Below, piece after piece: positions 7,623 through 15,467 of a DNA stretch of 64,000 bases. The stretch's first letter is position 1. Every line of letters starts with the position of its first letter. The notes beneath the pieces are model-generated. The model saw nothing but the letters and a program-made list of their open reading frames with translations. It was not told where the DNA came from and searched no databases. The DNA lies in assembly GCA_002347265.1 (NCBI GenBank), contig DDYB01000023.1:1-64000 (forward strand), read 5' to 3'. Made by a program: the position numbers and the translations under genes. The stretch is from Desulfobacteraceae bacterium UBA2245. Lineage in GTDB: Bacteria > Desulfobacterota > Desulfobacteria > Desulfobacterales > UBA2245.

Positions 7623-7740
7623 AATCCGCGATTAGCGGGGGTTCTGGGTATGACGCGGACGCACATAAAATATAAATTGACAGGGCACCCGAATTGTCTA
7701 TGGCTTTGGGATCGGTCGTTAATATACTGATTCAGATGCA

Positions 7741-7813
7741 GAATGCTGCAATTCGCTATTCCAATCATCATGCCGCGAAAATCCGGAATTGACGCTGCGG
7801 GAGCTTTGCACCA
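7741..7813 (+). pseudogene. REP-associated transposase 5'-end fragment (right flank of the island)
   Basis: This segment repeats 1921-1995 in the same orientation. It covers the upstream flank and the first dozen codons (MPRKSGIDAAGALHH from the ATG at 7770), after which the sequence runs into the purH terminator hairpin. It is the right-hand partner of the transposase remnant at 1951 and brackets the 2.2-7.3 kb island. Confidence 0.65.
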
Positions 7814-7814
7814 C

Positions 7815-7852
7815 GAAAACGCGCGGGTCTTTCCGGGGAAAAAGCCCGCGCG
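7815..7852 (-). terminator. Intrinsic terminator of the purH operon
   Basis: On the minus strand a GC-rich stem (CGCGCGGG at 7820-7827 pairing with CCCGCGCG at 7845-7852, extended inwards) is followed by a short T run (complement of 7815-7819). It lies 15 bp past the stop codon of the purH C-terminal gene. Confidence 0.7.
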
Positions 7853-7866
7853 CCGCCGGGAATGAG

Positions 7867-9117
7867 TTAATGCCGGAAGCTTCTCTGACCGGTAAAGACC
7901 ATGGTCACATTCGCCTCGTTGCAGGCTTCAATGGACTGGTAATCGTTGATCGATCCGCCCGGCTGAATGACCGATGTAATTCCTTCCCGAATGCCCACAT
8001 CGACCCCGTCCCTGAAGGGGAAAAACGCATCGCTGATCATGGCCGCGCCGATCAGGCCGCCCTTGAGTTCGTTTGTGCGGGCGTCAACAGCGGCCTTTTT
8101 GTCTGAATCTTTCAGATCGTTGTAAGGAATGCCGTGCGTTTCAAAACAGAGGCGGTCGGCCAGCTTCCGGTAGGCTTTGTCTCTGGCGATTTCCGCGACG
8201 CCCACCCGGTCCTGTTCGCCGGTGCCGATTCCCACCGTAACCAGGTCCTTGACGTAAATGACCGAATTGGAGGTGACGCCGGATTCCACCAGCCATCCAA
8301 AAATCATGTCGGCGTATTCGTTTTCCGTGGGGCTTCGGCGGATTGAATAGGTTTTGCCCTTGTATTCGCACCGGGCCAAGGCGAGATCCTCCCTGCGCCG
8401 GGCAGTGGGAACAAAGGACCACTGGGCGATGATGCCGCCGTCGATGAGGCTTTTGAAATCAACGAACCGTTTGCCGACGAATTCCTGAAGCCGCTCGATA
8501 TTGCCGATGCGGATCACTCGAAGATTTTTGCGCTTTGCAAAGATATCCATCACGCCGGGCTCGAAATCCGGCGCTGCGACGACCTCGGCGTATTGATTGG
8601 ATATGGCTTCGGCCGTGGCCAGGTCCACCGGACGGTTGACGGCGATGCAGCCCCCGAAGGCCGCCACGCGGTCGGCCATGTAGGCCTTGTGATACGCGGA
8701 TTCAAGGGTTTGTGCGCGTGCGACGCCGGATGGGTTGTTGTGCTTGACAATGACCACGGTCGGCATGTCCGGAAAATATCTCAGAATATTCAAGGCGTTG
8801 TCGACATCGGTGAGGTTTATCTTTCCGGGATGCTTGCCGGACTGAAGCAGGGCCGCATCCGAGGCCAGATACCGGCCGGGCTGAATGGTTTCGATTCCGC
8901 CGAGAACCAGGTTTCCGTTGATCATGCGATACAGGGCCGCGGGCTGGCCGGGGTTTTCTCCGTACCGAAGGCCCTTTTCTTCTCCGCCGATGGTCCAGGT
9001 GGCCTTTTCATAGTACAGGGTCTGCCTTTGGGCGCCCTCGATAAAACTGATTTCCATCTTCGAGGGGAAGGGGTCGTCGGCCATGGTGTGGTACATTTTC
9101 TTGAGATCTTCAGCCAT
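7867..9117 (-). CDS. purH: AICAR transformylase (PurH C-terminal domain as a separate gene)
   Basis: A 416-residue protein carrying only the phosphoribosylaminoimidazolecarboxamide formyltransferase part of PurH. It has the RYGENPGQPAALYR block (about residues 48-61), the KHNNPSGVA loop that supplies the catalytic Lys-His pair, and the C-terminal DAFFPFRDGVD/QPGGSIND stretch. It uses 10-formyl-tetrahydrofolate to make FAICAR, the ninth step of purine synthesis. The cyclohydrolase domain is encoded by the next gene upstream (9171-9848), 53 bp away on the same strand. In most bacteria both domains are one 510-530-residue polypeptide. This protein is about 80 residues longer than the usual C-terminal domain. 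The spacer contains a small hairpin (9134-9157). Confidence 0.9.
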   Translation of the reverse strand: MAEDLKKMYHTMADDPFPSKMEISFIEGAQRQTLYYEKATWTIGGEEKGLRYGENPGQPAALYRMINGNLVLGGIETIQPGRYLASDAALLQSGKHPGKINLTDVDNALNILRYFPDMPTVVIVKHNNPSGVARAQTLESAYHKAYMADRVAAFGGCIAVNRPVDLATAEAISNQYAEVVAAPDFEPGVMDIFAKRKNLRVIRIGNIERLQEFVGKRFVDFKSLIDGGIIAQWSFVPTARRREDLALARCEYKGKTYSIRRSPTENEYADMIFGWLVESGVTSNSVIYVKDLVTVGIGTGEQDRVGVAEIARDKAYRKLADRLCFETHGIPYNDLKDSDKKAAVDARTNELKGGLIGAAMISDAFFPFRDGVDVGIREGITSVIQPGGSINDYQSIEACNEANVTMVFTGQRSFRH

Positions 9118-9170
9118 TGTCTTTTACCTTCGGGCCTGTTCAAAAAATTGCACAGGCGGTTGCGGGTGAG

Positions 9171-9848
9171 TTAAAACCGGTAGCAGCTCTTCACGGCATT
9201 GATGGGACGCGAGGCCAGAAACCCGGCGATGGCCTGATCGTAGCGGGCCGTGTGGGCGAAAGCCTTGCGGGCCAGACGAAAACGCAGATCGAGGGAGGTC
9301 GTACCGCGGGCGGCTTTCATCTCAGCGATGATTTCCCGGTAATCCGATGGGTCCACCACCGATGCGACCCGGTGAAAATTCTTTGCCGCGGCCCGGATCA
9401 TGCAGGGTCCGCCGATGTCGATGTTGCCCCGGGCCTGTTCGACCGTGACTTCCGGGTCGGCGACGGTTTTCTCAAAGGGATAGAGGTTGACGACCACCAT
9501 GTCGATGGCCACGGCGCCGGTGCGCTGCATGTCCGCGTCGTGCGATGGGTTGTAGGTTTCGGTCAGAAGTCCCAGATAGATTTTGAAATCCAGGGTCTTG
9601 ACCAGACCGCCCTGGGTTTCGGGCTGACCGGTGTATTCGGATACCTGAATGAGATTTTTCGATGCCGAATCCCCCAGTAGTTTCTGAATATGGGCATAGG
9701 TGCCGCCGGTGGACAGAATCCGTATTCCGGGATTGACGGCGATCAGTTCGGGGATAAAGGCGTCCAGGCCGGATTTGTCCGAAACGCTGACCAGCGCATT
9801 GGAAACCTTTACCGGGTCGTCGATTCTTTCCACGATGTTGATGCTCAT
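9171..9848 (-). CDS. purH: IMP cyclohydrolase (PurH N-terminal domain as a separate gene)
   Basis: A 225-residue protein equal to the MGS-like IMP cyclohydrolase domain of PurH. It shows NALVSVSDKSGLD near the start, ILSTGGTY, VVNLYPFEKT and IDIGGPCMIRAAAKN, all hallmarks of this domain. It closes the ring of FAICAR to give IMP, the last step of de novo purine synthesis. GAGG precedes the ATG. The stop lies 53 bp upstream of the transformylase gene, so the two are co-transcribed and the products may associate. There is no frameshift between them that would restore one frame: the N-terminal protein has its own natural-looking end and the next gene its own start, so this is a true split. Confidence 0.9.
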   Translation of the reverse strand: MSINIVERIDDPVKVSNALVSVSDKSGLDAFIPELIAVNPGIRILSTGGTYAHIQKLLGDSASKNLIQVSEYTGQPETQGGLVKTLDFKIYLGLLTETYNPSHDADMQRTGAVAIDMVVVNLYPFEKTVADPEVTVEQARGNIDIGGPCMIRAAAKNFHRVASVVDPSDYREIIAEMKAARGTTSLDLRFRLARKAFAHTARYDQAIAGFLASRPINAVKSCYRF

Positions 9849-9853
9849 GCGCG

Positions 9854-10645
9854 TTACCTCTTTCCTTCGTATTCTTCCAGAAAACGTTTGAAAAACAATT
9901 CCATGAACTCATGGCGCTGATCGGCGATTCTTCGGCCCTCCGCAGTCAGGATTTTCTCGCGGATGCGGCAGAGTTTCACCTTGAATTCCCTGAAACCCGT
10001 GTCGTCGCGCGAGTAAGGCTCCGATGCATAGACATCCGCCTCCGGACTGTGAAGCCGCGCGCCGACCTCGCCGGCAAACAGAAATGCCCTGGCCACGCCG
10101 ACCGCTCCGATGGCATCGAGCTTGTCGGCATCATACAGCACCCTGGCCTCCAGGGTGCGGGGCGGCGTCGTTCCGCGGAATCGATGGGACCGGATGCAGT
10201 GAATGATATTGTCTTTCCGATCATCGGAAACCGGCAGCTGCCGAACGGCCGGCCCGGCCATTCGAGCGCCGTGCTGCGCATGGCAGATCGCTCCGCGGGA
10301 AATGTCCTGGGCATGCCGGCCGATGTCGTGCAGCAGGGCGGCAATACGCAGGGTCGTCATGTCGGCGCCTTCCTTCTCGCCAATCCTTTCGCAGAGATTG
10401 TAGACCCGCAGGCTGTGATCCCAGTCGTGGCTGCTTCGGGCGCGATGGTAGAATTTCCGGGCGATTTCGTATGCCTGCCTGACCGGACACGACGCATCCC
10501 CGATTTCCAGGAGAGCTTCGGGCTCAGAAATGTCTTCAATCAGCCGGCTCCGGCGTTTCAGCATGTTGATTTTGCAATTCATGTGTGTCGTGGTTCCTGT
10601 CGATACCGCAAACGGCTTCATATCATATGCTCGAAAAAATTCCAC
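9854..10645 (-). CDS. HD-domain phosphohydrolase
   Basis: Up to 263 residues; the start is uncertain, as the first ATG lacks a clear ribosome binding site and M22 (ATG at 10582) is also plausible. It is an HD-superfamily metal-dependent phosphohydrolase with SSHDWDHSLRV (H73, D76, H77) and LLHDIGRH (H106, D107), then YDADKLDAIGA as the fourth ligand region. It most resembles the small stand-alone YedJ/YpgQ-type HD hydrolases, some of which act on nucleotides. The stop is 5 bp from the start of the purH N-terminal gene, so it is probably the first gene of a three-gene minus-strand operon. A nucleotide-related role would fit but is inference. Confidence 0.8.
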   Translation of the reverse strand: MEFFRAYDMKPFAVSTGTTTHMNCKINMLKRRSRLIEDISEPEALLEIGDASCPVRQAYEIARKFYHRARSSHDWDHSLRVYNLCERIGEKEGADMTTLRIAALLHDIGRHAQDISRGAICHAQHGARMAGPAVRQLPVSDDRKDNIIHCIRSHRFRGTTPPRTLEARVLYDADKLDAIGAVGVARAFLFAGEVGARLHSPEADVYASEPYSRDDTGFREFKVKLCRIREKILTAEGRRIADQRHEFMELFFKRFLEEYEGKR

Positions 10646-10768
10646 TGCAATATTTTGCTTTCAGGTTCCTGGAATGCATTTGAATCCCGGCGGCGTTCCA
10701 TTTGCCAGGGATCGGACGGGGCGAAAGAAATGCGGTTTGCGTATTCAATTAAAGATGCGCTGGATTAT

Positions 10769-11467
10769 TTATTCCAGGCTCATCAGAGATGTCCACCTTC
10801 GGAATTCATCGGCAACGTTCAGGCCCTTTTTCTCGAGCAGACGGATCATGGCCGGATCATTGAAGCGAAGGTAGGGGTTGACCTTGAGCTCCTGGGCCAG
10901 CGTGGAGCGCACACAGGCAGGATCGTAGGCTTTCATGAATGCGTCGATATGGGGATGGTCGGGTTCCAGGCGCCTGGCAAAGGCCATGGCCTCCCTGACA
11001 TAGTCATGACCGGCGTAGATAATCGTTTCCGGAGGAAAGCGCAGCACCCATTGAATGGAGTTGAAAAACCCTTTCAGATCTCCGGTGAAGCAGTTGCCGA
11101 CGGTTCCGTTGAACAAAAGATCTCCGGTGATCAGCGCATGACCGGCATGCAGGGTTATTGAGTCGAGACTGTGTCCCGGAGTCGGATGGGCGTGAATCGT
11201 TTCCCGATCGATCAGCAGAGTCTTCCGGCGGACCAGATCCGCCGGGGAAAGATACTCGGCGCCGGTTTCTTCGACCAGACGCCGGTTGCCGGGCGTATGG
11301 TCGGCATGGCTGTGCGTGTTGGTTACATAACGTAGCTTCAGGCCCTGGCGCCGGGCAAAGGCCAGAATCTGATCCACAGCGCCCCCGTCAACCGCCAGCG
11401 CGGAATTGTTTTCGTAAATCAGATAACTCAGATTGTCCTGAGCGTAACGAAACTGTACGATGTGCAT
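10769..11467 (-). CDS. Metallo-beta-lactamase hydrolase, glyoxalase II-like
   Basis: 232 residues from the ATG at 11467; an upstream ATG at 11548 would place the coding start inside a repeat element and is rejected. The metal motif THSHADH (H52, H54, D56, H57), GHSLDSITL, ITGDLLF and YAGHDY are the ordered ligands of glyoxalase II/hydroxyacylglutathione hydrolase enzymes. The C-terminal segment NPYLRFNDP resembles the substrate-binding tail of GloB. It would hydrolyse a thioester such as S-lactoylglutathione or a related thiol ester. Strict anaerobes often lack glutathione, so the true substrate is open. A 141-bp inverted-repeat element lies 25 bp upstream. Confidence 0.8.
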   Translation of the reverse strand: MHIVQFRYAQDNLSYLIYENNSALAVDGGAVDQILAFARRQGLKLRYVTNTHSHADHTPGNRRLVEETGAEYLSPADLVRRKTLLIDRETIHAHPTPGHSLDSITLHAGHALITGDLLFNGTVGNCFTGDLKGFFNSIQWVLRFPPETIIYAGHDYVREAMAFARRLEPDHPHIDAFMKAYDPACVRSTLAQELKVNPYLRFNDPAMIRLLEKKGLNVADEFRRWTSLMSLE

Positions 11468-11491
11468 GAACCGGAGCTTTCCCGGGTTAGC

Positions 11492-11632
11492 AGGCTGTTG
11501 AAAAACTGCACCTAAGGCCGCCATGCAGCGTTGCACGGTTCTCGCCAATGCTCACATATGCTTGAATATGCTGCGCTTGTCGCATCACCGTGCGCCTTGC
11601 CTGACGACCTGATTCTTGTTTTTCAACACCCT
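11492..11632. repeat. 141-bp MITE-like element with 15-bp terminal inverted repeats
   Basis: The ends AGGCTGTTGAAAAAC (11492-11506) and its near-perfect reverse complement (11618-11632, one mismatch) enclose an interior with a second nested inverted repeat (GCACGGT ... ACCGTGC). The right end recurs at window positions 1-22. The element fills the gap between the glyoxalase-like gene and the stop codon of the 91-residue gene. It has no open frame of note. Similar short palindromic elements are common between genes in Desulfobacterales, as I recall. Confidence 0.65.
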
Positions 11633-11633
11633 G

Positions 11634-11909
11634 TTAGTGTCGTTTCAAAAACGAGTCGATATCCAGCGCGATCATTTCCTGCGCATCGGCTTGCGGAAGC
11701 TCGGCCGACGCATCGGCCTGCGGCGCCGGGGCCGGTTTTGAATCACAGCCGGCGCCTTTTTCCAGCAATTCGCGTATCCGCGCCAGTTCATCCGCGATTC
11801 TGGCAATTCCGGCGATCAGTTCTCCGAGCGTCGATTCCGGAGCAGAGGACGCAGTCTTTTTGGCTCTTGAGAGATTCCGTATTTTCAATTCCTGTAAAGA
11901 ATCCTTCAT
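11634..11909 (-). CDS. Small hypothetical protein downstream of the PilB-like ATPase
   Basis: 91 residues from the ATG at 11909, preceded by AGAAGG at good spacing; the longer frame uses a TTG without support. The product is polar: a basic N-terminus, an amphipathic helix (about 28-52, LGELIAGIARIADELARIREL), an Ala/Pro-rich linker and a C-terminal IALDIDSFLKRH. No family is recognised. It follows the PilB-like gene by 18 bp on the same strand, so the two are probably co-transcribed. It may assist the secretion/pilus ATPase, but that is only from position. Confidence 0.65.
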   Translation of the reverse strand: MKDSLQELKIRNLSRAKKTASSAPESTLGELIAGIARIADELARIRELLEKGAGCDSKPAPAPQADASAELPQADAQEMIALDIDSFLKRH

Positions 11910-11927
11910 GTTCAAATCCTTCTGGCC

Positions 11928-14558
11928 TCAGGGGTTCGGCGTAGCAAACAGCTCAACCTTTCCGGGCTTGGTTTGCATGTGAAATGTCACGGTTTTGCAT
12001 GTGTACTGATTTTGAATGCTGCGAAAGCTTTCGATGATGAAATCCTTGAAAATGCCCGGTTCAATGCGTGAGGAGCGGTCTCCCACCTTGTTTTTCAGCG
12101 CATTGAACCGTTCGTACATGGCGTCGATCAACGGAACCTCGGAATCCGGATTTCCCAGCATAAAGCGCTCCGCGGGCAGGTCGGTTGCGGGGACTTTTTC
12201 AGGGGCGGCTGCGGTCTGTGCTTTCTCGACCGCTTTGGACCCTGTCCGGGATCGAAATTCCTTGATCATTTCGTGAGGAACCACGCGGATGATTTCCGAA
12301 AGAGGCGTCTGGTTCATCTTGAGAATGCCGTCGTCGATCATCGTTTTCATCCCCTCCTTGATGGCGAGGGCTTTGAGTTCATTTTCGCTGGCGCCCCGGT
12401 TCAGAGCTCTCGCAATGGCGCGGTTGACCACGAGCAGTTCGGAGATCAGGCTGCGCCCCCGAAAACCGCTGAACCCGCATTTTTCGCAGCCTCTGCCTTG
12501 GTGAAAGGTCAGATGCGAGGGATAGGCGTCAAACACCAGAGTCCATTCATCCTCCGGAGGAATGTATTTGTTCATGCAGTCCGGACAGGCTTTCCGGATC
12601 AGCCGCTGGGCCAGCACGCCCATGAGGCTGGCGGCGATCTGGTTGTATTCGATGTTCAAATCCAGCAGACGCGTAATGGAGCTGACCGCATCATTGGTGT
12701 GGAGCGTGCTGAGCAGCAGATGTCCGGTCTGGGAGGCGTCAAACCCGATGCGGGCGGTTTCTTCGTCCCGCATTTCTCCGATCAGAATGACGTCCGGGTC
12801 GGATCGCAGGAAAGATCTGAGCAGCCTGGAAAAGGTCAGGTTGATTTTGGGGTTGATCTGGGTCTGCATGATTCCGGGGAAGTTGTATTCGATCGGATCT
12901 TCGGCGGTGATGATCTTGATGCCCGGATCGTAGATATACTGAAGCGCCGCATAGAGTGTTGTCGACTTGCCGCTTCCGGTGGGGCCGGTGACCAGAACCA
13001 TGCCGGCAGAACTTTTGAACATCTCTTTCAGGGGGTCCAGGACATGGGGCGAATGGTTGAGCTGATCCAGGCCCACATTGGCCTTGCGGGAGTCGAGAAT
13101 TCGAATGGTGACGTTTTCTCCCACAATGGCCGGGCAGGTTGCCACACGGAAATCCAGATCGAATTTTTCATCTTTTTCCCGGTCGAAATATTTGATCCGG
13201 AATACGCCGTCCTGAGGAATCCTGCGTTCGGCGATGTCCAGATTGGACATGACCTTGACGCGGGAGATGATTGCCTTGACCATGCTCTGAAGTTTTTCGT
13301 CTATCCATTTGATTCGAAAGGGCTGAAGGACGCCGTCAAAACGGTACCGGATCTTCGCCCCCCGTCGGTCCTGTTCGATATGAATGTCGCTGGCGTTGTT
13401 CATTACACCGTATTTGATAATAAAATTAACGAGTTGTTCCGCCTCCATATCCAGAATGCCGTAAGAGGCGAGTTTGTCGTCCTGGACCTCGGCCCGGGAG
13501 ATGTCCAGCTCAATGGCTTCCGCCTGCTCGGGTTCGGCCACAGGAGACGCCTCCGCCCCATAACCTTCAGGAGGGGTTCCATAAAGCAGGGTAAAGAGCT
13601 CTGCGAATTTTACCTCGGTTACCAGAACGCAGCGGATTTTAAGGCGGGTGTAAACCGAACGCAGTTCATTGATCGGATGAATGTTCTGGGGCCTGGATAT
13701 GGCCAGGGTCAGCTGGCCTGTCTTTAAGGCAAGAGGAAGAATGCGGTGTTTCTGAGCATATTTTTGTCCGATGATTCTGGCCAGCGTGGCCTTCTGCTTT
13801 TCAAAATAGGAAAAATCTTCAAGTCTTCGAAATGGGATGTTGTACTGCCGGGCGATGGTTCGGTTCAGATGATCTTCGCTGATGCGGTTTTTCTGAACCA
13901 GAATTCTGCCCAGCCTGTCCCCGCGCTGTTTGCGCTCCTGAAGAGCTTCATTGAGATCATCTTCGTCGATGCGCTCCTGGCGGATCAGGATTTCTCCGAG
14001 TTTCAATCGCTTGCCGTATTTTTCCAAAACTAGATTCAGATCCAGGGGGGAGAGCGCGTCCATGTCGCACAGTATTTCTCCCAGGGTTCTTTGAGACGCC
14101 TTGATTTCGAGAACCCTCTGAAAGTCGGCGGGGGTGACCATCCGAAGTTTTACGGCAAGGTTTCCGATTTTCGGACTGGCGAGCTGCTTGAGGCGGAAGG
14201 CCTCCAGTTCCTCGGCCGGCAGCAGGGCATGCCGTTTCAGGGTTTCGAATATCGGTTCCCCGGGTTTTTTGTCAGCCAGGCAGGCATTGAGTTTTTCCGG
14301 TTCAATTTTCCCGCTCTTAAGCAACTGGCGCTTAAGATTTTTCTGGATATCGGGGTCCTGAAAGATTTCTTCGATCTGTTTTTCGGTCAGCAGACCTTTT
14401 TTGACGAGAAGAAGACCCATGGGGAGACGGGATTCTTCTGCTTCGGCAGCCTGAATTTCCAGCGCCGTTTTGACCTCGCTCTGTTTGGCGAACCCTTCTT
14501 TGACAAGCAGGTCGCCAATCTTTGCGGATGGATCGATACAATTGTTTGTTTTTTTCAA
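11928..14558 (-). CDS. GspE/PilB-type secretion ATPase with N-terminal MshEN-like region and C-terminal extension
   Basis: An 876-residue AAA-type ATPase of the type IV pilus/type II secretion family. The N-terminal 330 residues contain several short repeats of the MshEN/GSPII_E_N type (GDLLVKEG, GLLLVKKG, GEILIRQ, GRILVQK), which bind c-di-GMP in some relatives. The ATPase core has Walker A GPTGSGKST (525-533), the Asp box around EDPIEY, Walker B VILIGEMRDEE (590-600) and a His box. A zinc site is formed by C658/C661 and C691/C694. It powers pilin or pseudopilin polymerisation at the inner membrane. The last 160 residues past the normal GspE end are an unusual extension of unknown function. 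No other pilus genes are in view. Confidence 0.85.
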   Translation of the reverse strand: MKKTNNCIDPSAKIGDLLVKEGFAKQSEVKTALEIQAAEAEESRLPMGLLLVKKGLLTEKQIEEIFQDPDIQKNLKRQLLKSGKIEPEKLNACLADKKPGEPIFETLKRHALLPAEELEAFRLKQLASPKIGNLAVKLRMVTPADFQRVLEIKASQRTLGEILCDMDALSPLDLNLVLEKYGKRLKLGEILIRQERIDEDDLNEALQERKQRGDRLGRILVQKNRISEDHLNRTIARQYNIPFRRLEDFSYFEKQKATLARIIGQKYAQKHRILPLALKTGQLTLAISRPQNIHPINELRSVYTRLKIRCVLVTEVKFAELFTLLYGTPPEGYGAEASPVAEPEQAEAIELDISRAEVQDDKLASYGILDMEAEQLVNFIIKYGVMNNASDIHIEQDRRGAKIRYRFDGVLQPFRIKWIDEKLQSMVKAIISRVKVMSNLDIAERRIPQDGVFRIKYFDREKDEKFDLDFRVATCPAIVGENVTIRILDSRKANVGLDQLNHSPHVLDPLKEMFKSSAGMVLVTGPTGSGKSTTLYAALQYIYDPGIKIITAEDPIEYNFPGIMQTQINPKINLTFSRLLRSFLRSDPDVILIGEMRDEETARIGFDASQTGHLLLSTLHTNDAVSSITRLLDLNIEYNQIAASLMGVLAQRLIRKACPDCMNKYIPPEDEWTLVFDAYPSHLTFHQGRGCEKCGFSGFRGRSLISELLVVNRAIARALNRGASENELKALAIKEGMKTMIDDGILKMNQTPLSEIIRVVPHEMIKEFRSRTGSKAVEKAQTAAAPEKVPATDLPAERFMLGNPDSEVPLIDAMYERFNALKNKVGDRSSRIEPGIFKDFIIESFRSIQNQYTCKTVTFHMQTKPGKVELFATPNP

Positions 14559-14931
14559 GGACGGCTCCCGTCTTGGTTATATGACCCATTCAGAATTGAT
14601 CGATCCGCCCCGGCCTCTTCAGGACGGATTCAGGCGCGGCTGCACGGTTTTGCAGCCGGTTTTCCGAATGGGCGCAGCGAATCGATTGAAATGCTGATCA
14701 GAAAAATATCAGCACCGGCGGTTTCTTGTCAAGAAATCAGGACCGAATCTTTGCGAAACCGTGTTTATTTCCGATTCGGCGGGTTCAGATGCTCCTGACC
14801 CTGTCCAGTTTTCCCGGCGCTGTTTTATGTCCGGATCAAACGGGTTCCCACTATTCGGCACGAAATTCCAAGCTTCCTTTAACTTCATTTAATTATTAAA
14901 AATTATTTCAATAGACCATTCTGTTTTTTGC

Positions 14932-14960
14932 TTGACTCTTTTCAAAAAATATACTTTTAT
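14932..14960 (+). promoter_or_regulatory. Probable sigma-70 promoter of the dcw cluster
   Basis: TTGACT (14932-14937) and TTTTAT (14955-14960) are separated by 17 bp, and transcription would begin near 14967. It is the best match in the 453-bp gap between the PilB-like gene and mraZ and lies immediately upstream of the MraZ boxes. The rest of that gap (14559-14931) shows no gene; it becomes strongly AT-rich towards mraZ. Confidence 0.5.
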
Positions 14961-14969
14961 GCGGTCCAA

Positions 14970-15004
14970 GTGGGATAATGTGTATATAAGTGGGTATTTG
15001 GGGA
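14970..15004 (+). promoter_or_regulatory. MraZ operator boxes (10-bp periodic GTGGG repeats)
   Basis: GTGGG at 14970, a degenerate GTGTA at 14980, GTGGG at 14990 and GGGGA at 15000 lie in exact 10-bp register. This is the arrangement known for MraZ binding sites in front of mraZ in other bacteria (TGGGN repeats, 10-bp spacing). They overlap the predicted transcription start, which fits repression by MraZ. The last box also overlaps the ribosome binding site. Confidence 0.65.
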
Positions 15005-15011
15005 GAAAAAA

Positions 15012-15464
15012 ATGTTCCGAGGCAGTTCCACACATAATCTCGACGACAAGGGGCGGATCATGATTCCCGCCAGGTTTCGGGAGGTCATCAATGTTTCCGG
15101 AGATGAAAGCATTATGGTGACCCGTATGGACGGGGCTTTGTTTGCCTACGCCCTGCCGGAATGGGCCAAGATTGAGGCCCGATTGATGTCCGTGGCTGAA
15201 ACCAGCGAGTCGATGCGGCGTTTCCGCAGGGCATTTATCGGCGGCGCATTCGATTGCGCGCTGGACAAGCAAAACCGGATATTGGTTCCGCCGGTGCTTC
15301 GGGATTATGCGGAGCTCAAACCCAAAAAGGAAGTCATGCTGGTGGGGCAGCTCAACCATTTTGAAATATGGTCCAGCGAAAGGTACGAGAAAGAGCTGAA
15401 GCAGCTGGAAGCGGATCTGAAGAAGGAAGATGTTGCTGTCGAGGTTGCAAAACTGGGGCTTTGA
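15012..15464 (+). CDS. mraZ: Transcriptional regulator MraZ
   Basis: 150 residues with the two AbrB-like half-repeats of MraZ. The first has FRGSSTHNLDDKGRIMIPARFR (residues 2-23); the second has AFDCALDKQNRILVPPVLRDYA (about 79-100). The DKGR and DKQNR cores are the DNA-binding motifs. MraZ forms a ring-shaped oligomer and represses the dcw cluster from the repeats just upstream of its own gene, which are visible here. It is the first gene of the cluster and ends 3 bp before rsmH. The length is normal for the family. Confidence 0.95.
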   Translation: MFRGSSTHNLDDKGRIMIPARFREVINVSGDESIMVTRMDGALFAYALPEWAKIEARLMSVAETSESMRRFRRAFIGGAFDCALDKQNRILVPPVLRDYAELKPKKEVMLVGQLNHFEIWSSERYEKELKQLEADLKKEDVAVEVAKLGL

Positions 15465-15467
15465 TTC

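Noticed and set aside
14932..14955. TATACT at 14950 as the -10 of the dcw promoter
   Set aside because: The spacing to TTGACT is only 12 bp; the 17-bp partner TTTTAT was preferred.
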